Positions 1-6,963 of a stretch of DNA of 11,193 nucleotides are shown here, in pieces. The stretch is taken from NCBI GenBank assembly GCA_002333125.1, contig DDBM01000257.1, positions 8,279 through 19,471 on the forward strand, written 5' to 3'. Position 1 is the stretch's first letter; each line of letters opens with the position of its first letter. The DNA comes from Moraxellaceae bacterium UBA2032. GTDB taxonomy: Bacteria; Pseudomonadota; Gammaproteobacteria; Pseudomonadales; Moraxellaceae. The position numbers were made by a program, and so were the translations under genes. The notes under the pieces are model-generated. The model did not search any database, was not told where the DNA came from, and worked only from the letters and a program-made list of their open reading frames with translations.

Positions 1-504
1 GCCGCTTTAGATTTAGATAAAGTTATTCAAGATGTGCAAAAAATTTCGGCTTTAACTAAAGTTAATGTACGCGTTATTACTGCCGAGCGCGAATACGTAA
101 AACGGGTGACTTTAGAAGAGGGCGTACGGGCATTAATGGGGCTGATTATGGCCACCAGTGCTTGTCCTGTCTTTTGTGATTTAAAACCCAATGCACGTAA
201 TCATTTGCCTTTTGCTAGCCGAGAAGAGTCTATTTTACGTTTAGCATCGGTGTATTTAATGAAGCAATATTTTATTTGGCGTGAAGGCGGTGTGCCTGAT
301 TGGGAGCTAAAAGGCTTAATTAAAGAACACGCCGAATTACAATTGGTTAATCATGCTTTTTGGCAACGAGTAATAGCTGCGTTTAAAAGTGATGCTAATT
401 CTAAAGCTTTATTGAGTTTTTTTACGGTATCGGCCAGTATTTCCACCTCGTTAGATAGCCAACTCGCTAAAATGAAAACAGTCTTTTTTAGTAGTGTAGA
501 GTAA
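1..504 (+). CDS. Conserved protein of unknown function, probable DUF6901 family (5' end outside window)
   Basis: The frame is open from the first base to TAA at 502-504, giving 167 residues. The GTG at 34 is not a convincing start, because the eleven codons before it are in frame and read as ordinary protein, so the gene begins upstream. The conserved-looking core carries a CPVFCDLKPNARNHLPFAS stretch and then an EES..R..S.YLM.QYF segment and a PDWELKGL motif. From memory this matches the DUF6901 family, whose function is unknown; the match could not be checked here. There is no signal peptide or membrane segment in the visible part, so it is probably cytoplasmic. The next gene's start lies 5 bases after the stop, which suggests co-transcription. 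The coding call is strong and the family name moderate. Confidence 0.8.
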   Translation, partial: AALDLDKVIQDVQKISALTKVNVRVITAEREYVKRVTLEEGVRALMGLIMATSACPVFCDLKPNARNHLPFASREESILRLASVYLMKQYFIWREGGVPDWELKGLIKEHAELQLVNHAFWQRVIAAFKSDANSKALLSFFTVSASISTSLDSQLAKMKTVFFSSVE

Positions 505-509
505 ATTTT

Positions 510-941
510 TTGCATAATTTTTGGTGGGTAATTTTGTTGGTGGCGGTATTTGTGGGTGGGCAATGGATGATGATGCGTCCTAATCCACGTGAACAACGTG
601 TGATGCACCTGCGTGAAGCGGCGCGTAAAATGAGTTTGCAACCTAGACTTGTGCCACCTCCAGACTGGTTTAAAACAGATAATAAGCAGTTTATTGCCTG
701 TTATAGCCTAATTGTACCTACGGCAAAATTGCCTTATAGCCGTGCCGAACGCCAAGCCGACGGCACATGGAAAACAGTGACAGGCAATGATTTGTTAGCA
801 AAAACGGTACTTCCTGCCGAGGCCGATTTTTTATTGGCGATAGAAGCGCAAGCGAATAGTATTAGTTTTTATTGGCAAGAAGATGCAGCACAAACAGCGT
901 TAGAGCCTTTAAAAATATGGTTGACGGCGTTAGCAAGTTAA
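510..941 (+). CDS. Small membrane-anchored hypothetical protein with TTG start
   Basis: This is a 143-residue protein. An in-frame stop at 492-494 limits the start, and no ATG precedes the hydrophobic segment, so TTG at 510 is the best start. AGAG at 498-501 sits 8 bases upstream as a ribosome binding site overlapping the end of the previous gene. Residues about 4-21 form one hydrophobic, Trp-rich membrane anchor, followed by a positive N-P-R-E-Q-R stretch. This predicts an N-terminal anchor with the remaining 120 residues in the cytoplasm. The soluble part has no catalytic motif I recognise. Similar short anchored proteins occur near topA in related bacteria, from memory. It is probably translated together with the preceding gene. 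No function is assigned. Confidence 0.78.
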   Translation: MHNFWWVILLVAVFVGGQWMMMRPNPREQRVMHLREAARKMSLQPRLVPPPDWFKTDNKQFIACYSLIVPTAKLPYSRAERQADGTWKTVTGNDLLAKTVLPAEADFLLAIEAQANSISFYWQEDAAQTALEPLKIWLTALAS

Positions 942-996
942 GTGCTGCGTGTGATTTTGTTGTTTTTTGATGAGTTTTTTAGCCTAAAGTTAAAAA

Positions 997-1026
997 AAGC
1001 GACTGGTTTAATGAGTTAAATCGCTT
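997..1026 (-). terminator. Terminator-like hairpin oriented on the minus strand (weak)
   Basis: Arms AAGCGA (997-1002) and TCGCTT (1021-1026) enclose a second small stem TTTAA/TTAAA (1007-1011 and 1016-1020) with a 4-base bulge. An A-tract at 992-998 lies on its left, so read on the minus strand the hairpin is followed by T residues, as in an intrinsic terminator. On the plus strand there is no T-run. No minus-strand gene is seen upstream of it, so it could end an antisense transcript from topA, or be a structure that slows plus-strand transcription, or be chance. Confidence 0.22.
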
Positions 1027-1115
1027 ATCTGTTGTATGCTTGCGCGGTTTTGTGTACGGTTAGTGCCTAAGTTCTCATGACTAAGACTATATTAAAACAA
1101 TCGTCTCGTTTTGCA

Positions 1116-1148
1116 ACTTACGCATTTTGCCAAAATTATTGCGTAAGT
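1116..1148. repeat. Perfect 9-bp inverted repeat upstream of topA
   Basis: ACTTACGCA (1116-1124) is repeated as its exact reverse complement TGCGTAAGT (1140-1148) around a 15-base AT-rich centre. The dyad lies just upstream of the likely topA promoter. It could be an operator, or a site that extrudes as a cruciform under negative supercoiling, which would be apt for a topoisomerase gene. No known operator consensus was recognised. Confidence 0.5.
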
Positions 1149-1163
1149 CTTAATTCGCTACGG

Positions 1164-1193
1164 TTGTCATAATGAGCTATATCTAGTCATTAT
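1164..1193 (+). promoter_or_regulatory. Candidate topA promoter with dyad in the spacer
   Basis: TTGTCA at 1164-1169 matches the sigma-70 -35 box in five of six positions. CATTAT at 1188-1193 matches the -10 box in four of six, with an 18-base spacer. A start about 7 bases downstream would leave roughly a 38-base leader before the topA ATG. The spacer is framed by a 7-bp inverted repeat, ATAATGA (1169-1175) and TCATTAT (1187-1193), which would let a dimeric regulator compete with polymerase. Assignment rests on consensus matching alone. The 942-1237 gap otherwise holds only the hairpin and dyad listed separately. Confidence 0.35.
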
Positions 1194-1237
1194 AACGTCT
1201 TGAAATAACTAATTTTTGATAAAACTTTTGGGTTGTT

Positions 1238-3847
1238 ATGGCTAAAGCATTGGTAATAGTGGAGTCGCCCGCTAAGGCGAAAACCATCAATAAGTATTTG
1301 GGCAAGGACTTTATTGTTAAGTCCAGTATTGGACACGTGCGCGATTTGCCTGTTAGTGGCGGCGCAAAAGAAGAAAAAGAAGACAAAGAAGTCAAACCAA
1401 AAACACGTTTAACCGCCGAAGAAAAAACACTTAAAGCGCGTAGTGCGTTATTTGGCCGTATGGGAATCGACCCCGAGCATGATTGGCAAGCGCAATACCA
1501 AATTTTACCAGGTAAAGAAAAGGTCGTTGCCGAATTAAAGGCACTGGCCAAAACGGTTGATACTATTTATCTAGCAACCGACTTGGATAGAGAAGGGGAA
1601 GCGATTGCATGGCATTTGCAAGAAGTCATTGGTGGCGACCCGAGCCGTTATCAGCGTGTAGTCTTTAACGAAATTACCAAAACCGCCATTACTGCCGCTT
1701 TTCAAAAACCGACCCGTTTAAATTTAGACCGCGTTAATGCCCAACAAGCACGTCGCTTTTTAGACCGTGTGGTGGGATATATGGTGTCGCCGCTGTTATG
1801 GGAAAAAATTGCCCGTGGCTTATCGGCAGGACGGGTACAGTCGGTGGCGGTGCGTTTAGTGGCCGAAAAAGAGCGCGAAATTAGAGCGTTTGTGCCTGAA
1901 GAGTTTTGGGATTTACACGCCGAAACACAAACACCTAAAAATGCCAACTTGCGTTTGCAAGTCACTAAATACAAAGACCAAGCCTTTAAGCCTAAAAAAG
2001 AACAAGAAACCAATGTTGCTTTAGCCGCCTTAAAAGACGCAACTTATACGGTAAGCAAGCGTGAAGACAAACCGACTAAAACTCGACCATCTGCGCCCTT
2101 TATTACCTCGACTTTACAACAAGCAGCCAGTACTCGTTTAGGTTTTAGTGTCAAAAAAACCATGACCTTAGCGCAGCGTTTATACGAAGCGGGTCATATT
2201 ACCTATATGCGTACCGACTCGACTAATTTGAGTCAAGATGCAGTCCAAAATGTACGTCAATTTATTGAGCATCAGTTTGGCGCAAACTATGTGCCTGCTA
2301 ACCCTAATTTATATGCCAGTAAAAGTGGCGCACAAGAAGCTCACGAAGCGATTCGTCCTTCGGATGTTGCTACCATTCCGAGTAGTATTGGCGGTTTAGA
2401 GCGTGATGCTGAGCGTTTATATGATTTAATTTGGCGACAATTTGTAGCTTGTCAAATGCCCGATGCCGAATACGTTAGCACCTCTTTAGTCGTTGCTGCG
2501 AGCGATTACGAATTGCGTACTCGTGGCCGTATTTTGACCTTTGATGGCTTTACTAAAGTGCTATCACCTGTACAAAAAGACAATGACGATGTGGTGTTAC
2601 CTAACGTCAATGTAGGCGAAGTCTTAAAGCTAATTCAGTTATTACCCACACAGCATTTTACTAAAGCACCGCCACGCTTTACCGAAGCCTCTTTAGTGCG
2701 TGAATTAGAAAAACGTGGTATTGGCCGTCCTTCAACCTATGCCTCTATTATTTCGACTATTCAAGACAGAGGTTACGTTAAACTTGATAACAAGCGTTTT
2801 TATGCCGAAAAAATGGGCGATATTGTTGCCGAGCGTTTGTTAGAAAGTTTTGATGATTTAATGGATTATGCGTTTACCGCCAAGCTAGAAGAAGAGTTAG
2901 ATAAAGTTGCCGAAGGCGACGTTAACTGGAAAAAACTCTTAAATGATTTTTACCGCGACTTTAAAGCCAAACTCGAAAAAGCCTCTGGCGAAAACGGTAT
3001 GCGTCGTAATCAACCCGTAGAAATAGATGTTCCTTGTTTGTTATGTCAGCGTCCAATGCAAATTCGTACCGCCACAACTGGCGTGTTTTTAGGTTGTAGT
3101 GGTTATGGTTTGCCGCCTAAAGAACGTTGCAAAGGCACGATTAATCTCATGCCTGTAGAGCATTTAGCACTTGCAGATAACGATGAAGAAGGCGAAACCA
3201 ACGAATTACGCGCCAAAAAACGCTGCCCTAAATGCAGTGCCGCAATGGACAGTTATTTAGTCGATGCCGAACGTAAATTACATGTTTGTGGTAATAATCC
3301 CGACTGTGATGGCTTTGTGGTTGAACAAGGCACATACAAAATTAAAGGTTACGAAGGGCCTAGTGTAGAATGTGATAAATGTGGCGCGGCAATGGAGCTA
3401 AAAAGTGGCCGCTTTGGTGCTTATTTTGCTTGTACTAATTGCACCAACACCCGCAAAGTCTTGAAAAATGGCGAAGCAGCCCCACCTAAAGCAGATGCGA
3501 TTCACACCGACATTAAATGTGGCAAAGTGAATGATTATTTTGTGTTGCGTGATGGTGCCGCAGGGTTGTTTTTGGCCGCAAGTCAATTTCCTAAAAACCG
3601 CGAAACACGCACACCAAGCATTGCAGAATTAAAATCGGTTTCTGACCGTTTAGACCCTAAGTTTCATTATTTATTGTCTGCACCGCCAACCGATGACTAT
3701 GGTAATCCTGCCTTATTGCGTTTTAGTCGTAAAACTAAAGAGCAATTTGTAGCCACCGAAGAAGACGGCAAACCGACAGGTTGGCAAGCCTTTTATAAAG
3801 ATGGCATTTGGAAGATTACTAAAGGCAAAATGTCTAAAGAGAAGTAA
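1238..3847 (+). CDS. topA: DNA topoisomerase I (type IA)
   Basis: The enzyme relaxes negatively supercoiled DNA by cutting one strand through a 5'-phosphotyrosine. The Toprim domain starts with [12 protein letters not shown] (Glu9) and has the acidic triad region [12 protein letters not shown] (Asp115, Asp117, Glu119). [13 protein letters not shown] follows at 196-208. The catalytic tyrosine is Tyr323 in [10 protein letters not shown], with the conserved Arg325 beside it, and HEAIRP sits at 369-374. The C-terminal part has three four-cysteine zinc motifs: Cys600/603/620/631, Cys663/666/684/690 and Cys712/715/732/735. A further ribbon-like domain and a Lys-rich tail follow. At 869 residues it is close to the 865 of E. 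coli TopA and looks complete. The ribosome binding site is weak (GGG at 1230-1232), but the start matches the family N-terminus exactly. Confidence 0.99.
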   Translation: MAKALVIVESPAKAKTINKYLGKDFIVKSSIGHVRDLPVSGGAKEEKEDKEVKPKTRLTAEEKTLKARSALFGRMGIDPEHDWQAQYQILPGKEKVVAELKALAKTVDTIYLATDLDREGEAIAWHLQEVIGGDPSRYQRVVFNEITKTAITAAFQKPTRLNLDRVNAQQARRFLDRVVGYMVSPLLWEKIARGLSAGRVQSVAVRLVAEKEREIRAFVPEEFWDLHAETQTPKNANLRLQVTKYKDQAFKPKKEQETNVALAALKDATYTVSKREDKPTKTRPSAPFITSTLQQAASTRLGFSVKKTMTLAQRLYEAGHITYMRTDSTNLSQDAVQNVRQFIEHQFGANYVPANPNLYASKSGAQEAHEAIRPSDVATIPSSIGGLERDAERLYDLIWRQFVACQMPDAEYVSTSLVVAASDYELRTRGRILTFDGFTKVLSPVQKDNDDVVLPNVNVGEVLKLIQLLPTQHFTKAPPRFTEASLVRELEKRGIGRPSTYASIISTIQDRGYVKLDNKRFYAEKMGDIVAERLLESFDDLMDYAFTAKLEEELDKVAEGDVNWKKLLNDFYRDFKAKLEKASGENGMRRNQPVEIDVPCLLCQRPMQIRTATTGVFLGCSGYGLPPKERCKGTINLMPVEHLALADNDEEGETNELRAKKRCPKCSAAMDSYLVDAERKLHVCGNNPDCDGFVVEQGTYKIKGYEGPSVECDKCGAAMELKSGRFGAYFACTNCTNTRKVLKNGEAAPPKADAIHTDIKCGKVNDYFVLRDGAAGLFLAASQFPKNRETRTPSIAELKSVSDRLDPKFHYLLSAPPTDDYGNPALLRFSRKTKEQFVATEEDGKPTGWQAFYKDGIWKITKGKMSKEK

Positions 3848-3853
3848 GTTTTG

Positions 3854-3922
3854 CCCTCACTCTAGCTCTCTCCAACGGGAGAGAGAACCCCCTCTCCCTG
3901 TGGGAGAGGGTTGGGGTGAGGG
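3854..3922. repeat. REP-like compound palindrome (outer stem plus two hairpins)
   Basis: This 69-base element lies 6 bases after the topA stop. An outer stem CCCTCAC (3854-3860) pairs with GTGAGGG (3916-3922). Inside are two perfect hairpins: CTCTCTCC/GGAGAGAG (3866-3873 with 3878-3885, 4-base loop) and CCCTCTCCC/GGGAGAGGG (3890-3898 with 3902-3910, 3-base loop). Together they can form a three-way junction. The second hairpin and its GGGTGAGGG-type tail recur at 6926-6958, so it is a dispersed repeat. No T-run follows it, so it is not an intrinsic terminator on the plus strand. It may instead stabilise the topA mRNA end or attenuate the downstream genes. Confidence 0.8.
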
Positions 3923-3946
3923 AGTCACTCAATAAGGTAAGTTGTT

Positions 3947-4450
3947 ATGCGTGTTGCGCGATATGGTGCAGGTCGTACCAACCAAAAGTTTTATTTTTGC
4001 AAAATTGCATTAGAGCAATGTGAAGCCGCTGTAGATGATGCCCATAAACAAGCACATTATGAGGCGGCGGTATTTCATCTACATGGTGCATTTTTGGCTT
4101 TACTGCAAGAGCTAAGTCGTTTTTATAAGCTGTCGCCACAATTAGCCACGACCGAAGCAATTCGTTTGGCTTTAGAGGCTAAAGGGCAGGTTTCTCCCGA
4201 AATTAGCCAGTTGCAAGCCGTAGAAACACATGACGCATGGTTAGGGCAATTGCAAAAAGTGTTTTTTGAGTATCAGTTAGCGGCTGACCCTGTAGAGCCA
4301 CAGCCCGAAGCCGAATTACCTGATAGTTTAATTGTGCGTATGGTCACAATGGAGGAGGAGCCTGTTTTGGATGTAGCACGTGTACAAGCGTGGTATAAAC
4401 AATTACAGCGTTTAATTACAGACTTTAGACAAGAGATGGTAGAGTTTTAA
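3947..4450 (+). CDS. DUF6586-type conserved protein
   Basis: A 167-residue, mainly helical soluble protein with no signal peptide or membrane segment. The N-terminal half has the pattern RYGAGRTNQKFYFCKIALEQ, followed by an HLHGAFLALLQEL helix, which I recognise as the DUF6586 family found next to topA in Pseudomonas (recalled, not searched). No catalytic motif is evident. The middle is acidic and proline-rich (about residues 106-120). AAGG at 3934-3937 is a good ribosome binding site 9 bases from the ATG. The gene follows topA across the REP-like element and is separated by one base from the next gene, so it is probably translated together with that gene. Function is unknown; persistent linkage to topA is the main clue. 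Confidence 0.82.
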   Translation: MRVARYGAGRTNQKFYFCKIALEQCEAAVDDAHKQAHYEAAVFHLHGAFLALLQELSRFYKLSPQLATTEAIRLALEAKGQVSPEISQLQAVETHDAWLGQLQKVFFEYQLAADPVEPQPEAELPDSLIVRMVTMEEEPVLDVARVQAWYKQLQRLITDFRQEMVEF

Positions 4451-4451
4451 C

Positions 4452-4748
4452 ATGCCTGAAGCGATGTTAGAAATAGTCGAGTTAGAAAATGGCGAAGTGG
4501 TTTTGCGCCGTGCCGATAGCAGCGCAGGCTCTAGCGAGCCGTTTGTGCGTGTCAGTTTTTCGGAAGAAGCCAAAGCCCTAATAAACGGGCAATCGGCACA
4601 ACTTGGCCGCATGATGATTAGCATGGGCTTACAAGCAGTAGCGCGCGCTCATGCCGAAGCCATTAAAGAAGCCATCGAAGCAGGTGAGTTATCAGAAGAT
4701 GACTCAGACGACGATAGCGCGATTCCCCCCAATACCCGTTTACATTAA
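4452..4748 (+). CDS. Small conserved hypothetical protein with acidic tail
   Basis: A 98-residue soluble protein starting one base after the preceding stop, consistent with translational coupling. The first half reads as a short beta-rich unit (LEIVELENGEVVLRRAD, then FVRVSFSEEAK), and a helix (about residues 54-80) follows. The tail from about residue 80 is strongly acidic, with Glu/Asp/Ser runs. There is no membrane segment, signal peptide or enzyme motif. The same gene order after topA and the DUF6586 gene is recalled from Pseudomonas, which argues for a real gene. An acidic tail can serve protein contacts or DNA mimicry, but nothing here shows that. Confidence 0.75.
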   Translation: MPEAMLEIVELENGEVVLRRADSSAGSSEPFVRVSFSEEAKALINGQSAQLGRMMISMGLQAVARAHAEAIKEAIEAGELSEDDSDDDSAIPPNTRLH

Positions 4749-4757
4749 ATGCTAATT

Positions 4758-4833
4758 TTTTGTAGGGCTAAACTTCTATATTTGCCTCAAAATTAGGGCA
4801 GACGGGTCGCCTCTACAAAATCCGCATTTTGTA
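4758..4833 (+). promoter_or_regulatory. Two overlapping, mutually exclusive hairpins (attenuator-like or repeat remnant)
   Basis: TTTTGTAG (4758-4765) can pair with CTACAAAA (4813-4820). The same bases can instead pair locally, TACAAAAT (4814-4821) with ATTTTGTA (4826-4833), around the 4-base loop CCGC. Only one fold can form at a time. The leader-like position ahead of the gene starting at 4886 resembles an attenuation layout, but no T-run follows the small hairpin. Alternatively the inverted arms are the ends of a decayed small repeat. The pairing is seen directly; the function is speculation. Confidence 0.3.
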
Positions 4834-4885
4834 TTCATTCCCAGACATCTACACGCCCCCATAAATTCTATTATCGAGACTGTTT

Positions 4886-6139
4886 ATGCAAAAAATCGCC
4901 ATTATTGGTAGTGGTATTGCAGGCTTAACCGCCGCTTATCGGGCGCGTCAGGCAGGTTTTAAGGCGACTTTGTTTGAAGCACAGCAAGGGCATGGCATGG
5001 ATGCTCATGCCTTAGCCGTCGATGGCGGTACAGTTGACGTACCATTACGGGTGATGAATCCTCAACGTTGGCAAAATGTATTAGCCTTAGCGCGTGACGT
5101 GGGTGTAGGCACTTTTGAAGTCAATACTTATGTTTCGTGTAGCGATTTACAGCAAAAAACATGGTTTCGCTCGTATCGTATGCCCGTAACGCATTGGCCA
5201 ATGTTAGGTTCTTGGCGTTATGCCCATTTAAACAGTGCCAAAATTGCCCTTGGCTTGTGTCAACTCAAAAAAACGCTGCGTTATACGCGACAACATCCTC
5301 AACTAAGTATTGCCGAATTATTAGTAAAATATCCTTTTGAACCTGTCTTTTGGCGTGGTTTGGTGTTGCCTTTATTAACCACGATTTGCACTTGTGACGA
5401 AGCTCATTTATTAGCATGGCCAAGCCATCAATTATTAAGTTTATTAAATGATATTTTAAATCCACAAGGTAAGCGTTTGTTGCGTTTGAAGGGTGGAACA
5501 TCGGCCTTAGTGCAGCGTTTGGCGCAAGGTGTGCCTAGTTATCACGGTAGCCCTGTGCTGCAAGTGGTAGAGCAGGGCGAGCAGGTGTTGGTTAAAAATC
5601 AGCGTGGCGAGGGCGGATTATTTGATAGAGTAATTGTGGCTACACAAGCCAACCAATTAAGTTTTATTGAGGGTGAGCAATACGCAGCCGAGAAAAAAGT
5701 CTTGGCAGGCATTACTTATGCTCAAGGCGAGTTAGTGGTACATCAAGATTTACATTGTTTGCCGCGTTGCCGCAAAGATTGGACAGCCTTAAGTTTTATG
5801 GCCGATAAACAGTTTGAGCGGTTTATGTTTAGCGTGTGGGTAAATACCGTTGAGCCAAGTTTGGCCAATAAAACACCTGTATTGCAAACATGGAATCCTA
5901 TTATTAGTTTAGATGAGGCTAAGGTTTTATCGCGCACGCCCTTTCAACGGGCTGTAGTTAATTCAAATACTGCTAAAATTTTAGCGCAGCTTGAGCAATG
6001 GCATCAGCAGCCGAATAGACGGATTTTTTATATTGGTTCATGGGCTTTTGAGGGTGTGCCGTTGTTAGAAACAGCGGTGTGTTCGGCACAAGCGGTGATT
6101 GATAGAATTAGCCTCAATGCCAAACCCCCAACATTTTAA
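4886..6139 (+). CDS. FAD-dependent amine-oxidase-like oxidoreductase (COG2907-like)
   Basis: A 417-residue flavoprotein. The N-terminus is a Rossmann dinucleotide-binding fold with GSGIAG (Gly8, Gly10, Gly13) and an acidic residue at the end of the second strand (Glu31 in TLFEAQ), as expected for FAD. A second family signature is VDGGTVDVPLRVMNP at about residues 46-60. The C-terminal part has YIGSWAFEGVPLLETAV, matching the FAD-contacting segment of the phytoene dehydrogenase and amine oxidase superfamily. It most resembles the COG2907 group, members of which often sit beside methyltransferase or fatty-acid-modifying genes. GAGA at 4876-4879 is a fair ribosome binding site. The gene overlaps the next one by 23 bases, so the two products probably act on the same substrate, perhaps a lipid. 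The substrate is not known. Confidence 0.85.
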   Translation: MQKIAIIGSGIAGLTAAYRARQAGFKATLFEAQQGHGMDAHALAVDGGTVDVPLRVMNPQRWQNVLALARDVGVGTFEVNTYVSCSDLQQKTWFRSYRMPVTHWPMLGSWRYAHLNSAKIALGLCQLKKTLRYTRQHPQLSIAELLVKYPFEPVFWRGLVLPLLTTICTCDEAHLLAWPSHQLLSLLNDILNPQGKRLLRLKGGTSALVQRLAQGVPSYHGSPVLQVVEQGEQVLVKNQRGEGGLFDRVIVATQANQLSFIEGEQYAAEKKVLAGITYAQGELVVHQDLHCLPRCRKDWTALSFMADKQFERFMFSVWVNTVEPSLANKTPVLQTWNPIISLDEAKVLSRTPFQRAVVNSNTAKILAQLEQWHQQPNRRIFYIGSWAFEGVPLLETAVCSAQAVIDRISLNAKPPTF

Positions 6140-6950
6140 TATTAATGGCCAACTACTCAGTAACAATCCACAACACCACGTTTGGAACAACTTAGGTTAT
6201 TGGGCAAAAGATAACGACTATGGTGCGGCGTGCCAAGCCTTAGCCCGTTTGCATGGTCAAGCCGCACAACTACACGCAGGAGAGCATATTTTAGAGTTAG
6301 CCTGTGGTTATGGTGCAGCATTTGAGTTGTGGCAAAACGAGTTTAATATAAATAAAATCAGTACCTTAGAATACAGACCGCAATGCGTTGAGTATATTGA
6401 ACAACAATCTTTAGCGCAGTTAGTGCAAATTAGCCAAGGGCGATTTTATCCATTACCAAAGCAATTAAACGATGTTGAATATGATGCTGTTGTATGTGTT
6501 GATGCCGCCTATCATGCACAATCATTAACACAATTTTTTGGGGTGATTGCCTCAGCCTTAAAAACAGAAGGGCGTTTTGCATTTTCTACTTTAATGTTGG
6601 CCGATGATTATACTAACTATGCTTTAACACAACGCATGTTTGCTCAAGCTTTGTTACGCCTAGCAAATATTAATAAAGCCAATGTGTTAAGCCATGCTCA
6701 AATAATTCAAGCAGCCCAACAACAGCAACTAACAGATATTCAAATTGTGCCACTTAATAGCGTATTTGCAGGTTTTGCACAGTGGATCGAACAACGTGCC
6801 TCACAATTGCCGCAATATCTTAAATTAAGCAAAGATTGGCAAAAAATTTACTTAACCGCGCGTTGGTGCAAATGGTTGGTTAATTATCCTTTGTTGCGTT
6901 ATGTGTTGGTGAGCGGCAAAAAATCCCCTCTCCCTTTGGGAGAGGGTTAG
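6117..6950 (+). CDS. Class I SAM-dependent methyltransferase
   Basis: A 277-residue protein from the ATG at 6117. A TTG at 6099 in the same frame is possible but has no better ribosome binding site and lengthens the overlap with the upstream gene. SAM-binding motif I is ILELACGYGAA (about 58-68), the acidic residue after strand 2 is Glu85 (TLEYRP), and the post-motif strand is YDAVVCVDAAYH (122-133), followed by the usual ALKTEGRFAFSTL region. The start NNLGYW resembles C- or O-methyltransferases of the UbiE/sterol/tocopherol type. It has no membrane segment. Substrate is unknown; the overlap with an FAD oxidoreductase suggests oxidation and methylation of one small molecule or lipid. The last residues (SPLPLGEG) and the stop are encoded by a REP-like palindrome, so the natural C-terminus was probably replaced. 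Confidence 0.88.
   Translation: MPNPQHFNINGQLLSNNPQHHVWNNLGYWAKDNDYGAACQALARLHGQAAQLHAGEHILELACGYGAAFELWQNEFNINKISTLEYRPQCVEYIEQQSLAQLVQISQGRFYPLPKQLNDVEYDAVVCVDAAYHAQSLTQFFGVIASALKTEGRFAFSTLMLADDYTNYALTQRMFAQALLRLANINKANVLSHAQIIQAAQQQQLTDIQIVPLNSVFAGFAQWIEQRASQLPQYLKLSKDWQKIYLTARWCKWLVNYPLLRYVLVSGKKSPLPLGEG
6918..6946 (-). terminator. Intrinsic terminator of the minus-strand pmr/ept operon
   Basis: Read on the minus strand, a perfect 9-bp GC-rich stem CCCTCTCCC/GGGAGAGGG with loop AAA is followed after GA by six T residues (6923-6918). It lies 18 bases past the eptA stop, in the right place to end that operon. It sits inside the 3' end of the convergent methyltransferase gene, so the two transcripts overlap. 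Confidence 0.75.
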
Positions 6951-6958
6951 GGTGAGGG
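6926..6958. repeat. REP-like palindrome, half unit
   Basis: The hairpin CCCTCTCCC/GGGAGAGGG (6926-6934 with 6938-6946, loop TTT) and tail GGGTGAGGG (6950-6958) match the right half of the element at 3854-3922, with loop and linker differences. The left hairpin and outer CCCTCAC arm are absent, so this is a partial copy. It spans the last codons and the TAG stop of the methyltransferase gene. Confidence 0.8.
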
Positions 6959-6963
6959 CAAAA

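Noticed and set aside
34..36. GTG as the start of the first gene
   Set aside because: The frame is open to base 1 with sensible coding sequence, and no ribosome binding site precedes the GTG; the gene begins outside the window.
351..641. Minus-strand ORF of 96 codons
   Set aside because: Antisense to two well-supported plus-strand genes, with His/Thr-rich composition typical of a shadow frame.
1183..1551. Minus-strand ORF of 122 codons over the topA start
   Set aside because: It lies antisense to the Toprim domain of topA, resembles no family, and would cover the topA promoter; a shadow of strong coding on the other strand.
3854..3922. Rho-independent terminator after topA
   Set aside because: The hairpins are strong but no T-run follows on either strand, and the next plus-strand gene starts close by; better called a repeat element.
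3854..6958. CRISPR array from the repeated CCCTCTCCC/GGGAGAGGG units
   Set aside because: Only two copies, about 3 kb apart, of unequal length, with genes between them and no spacers.
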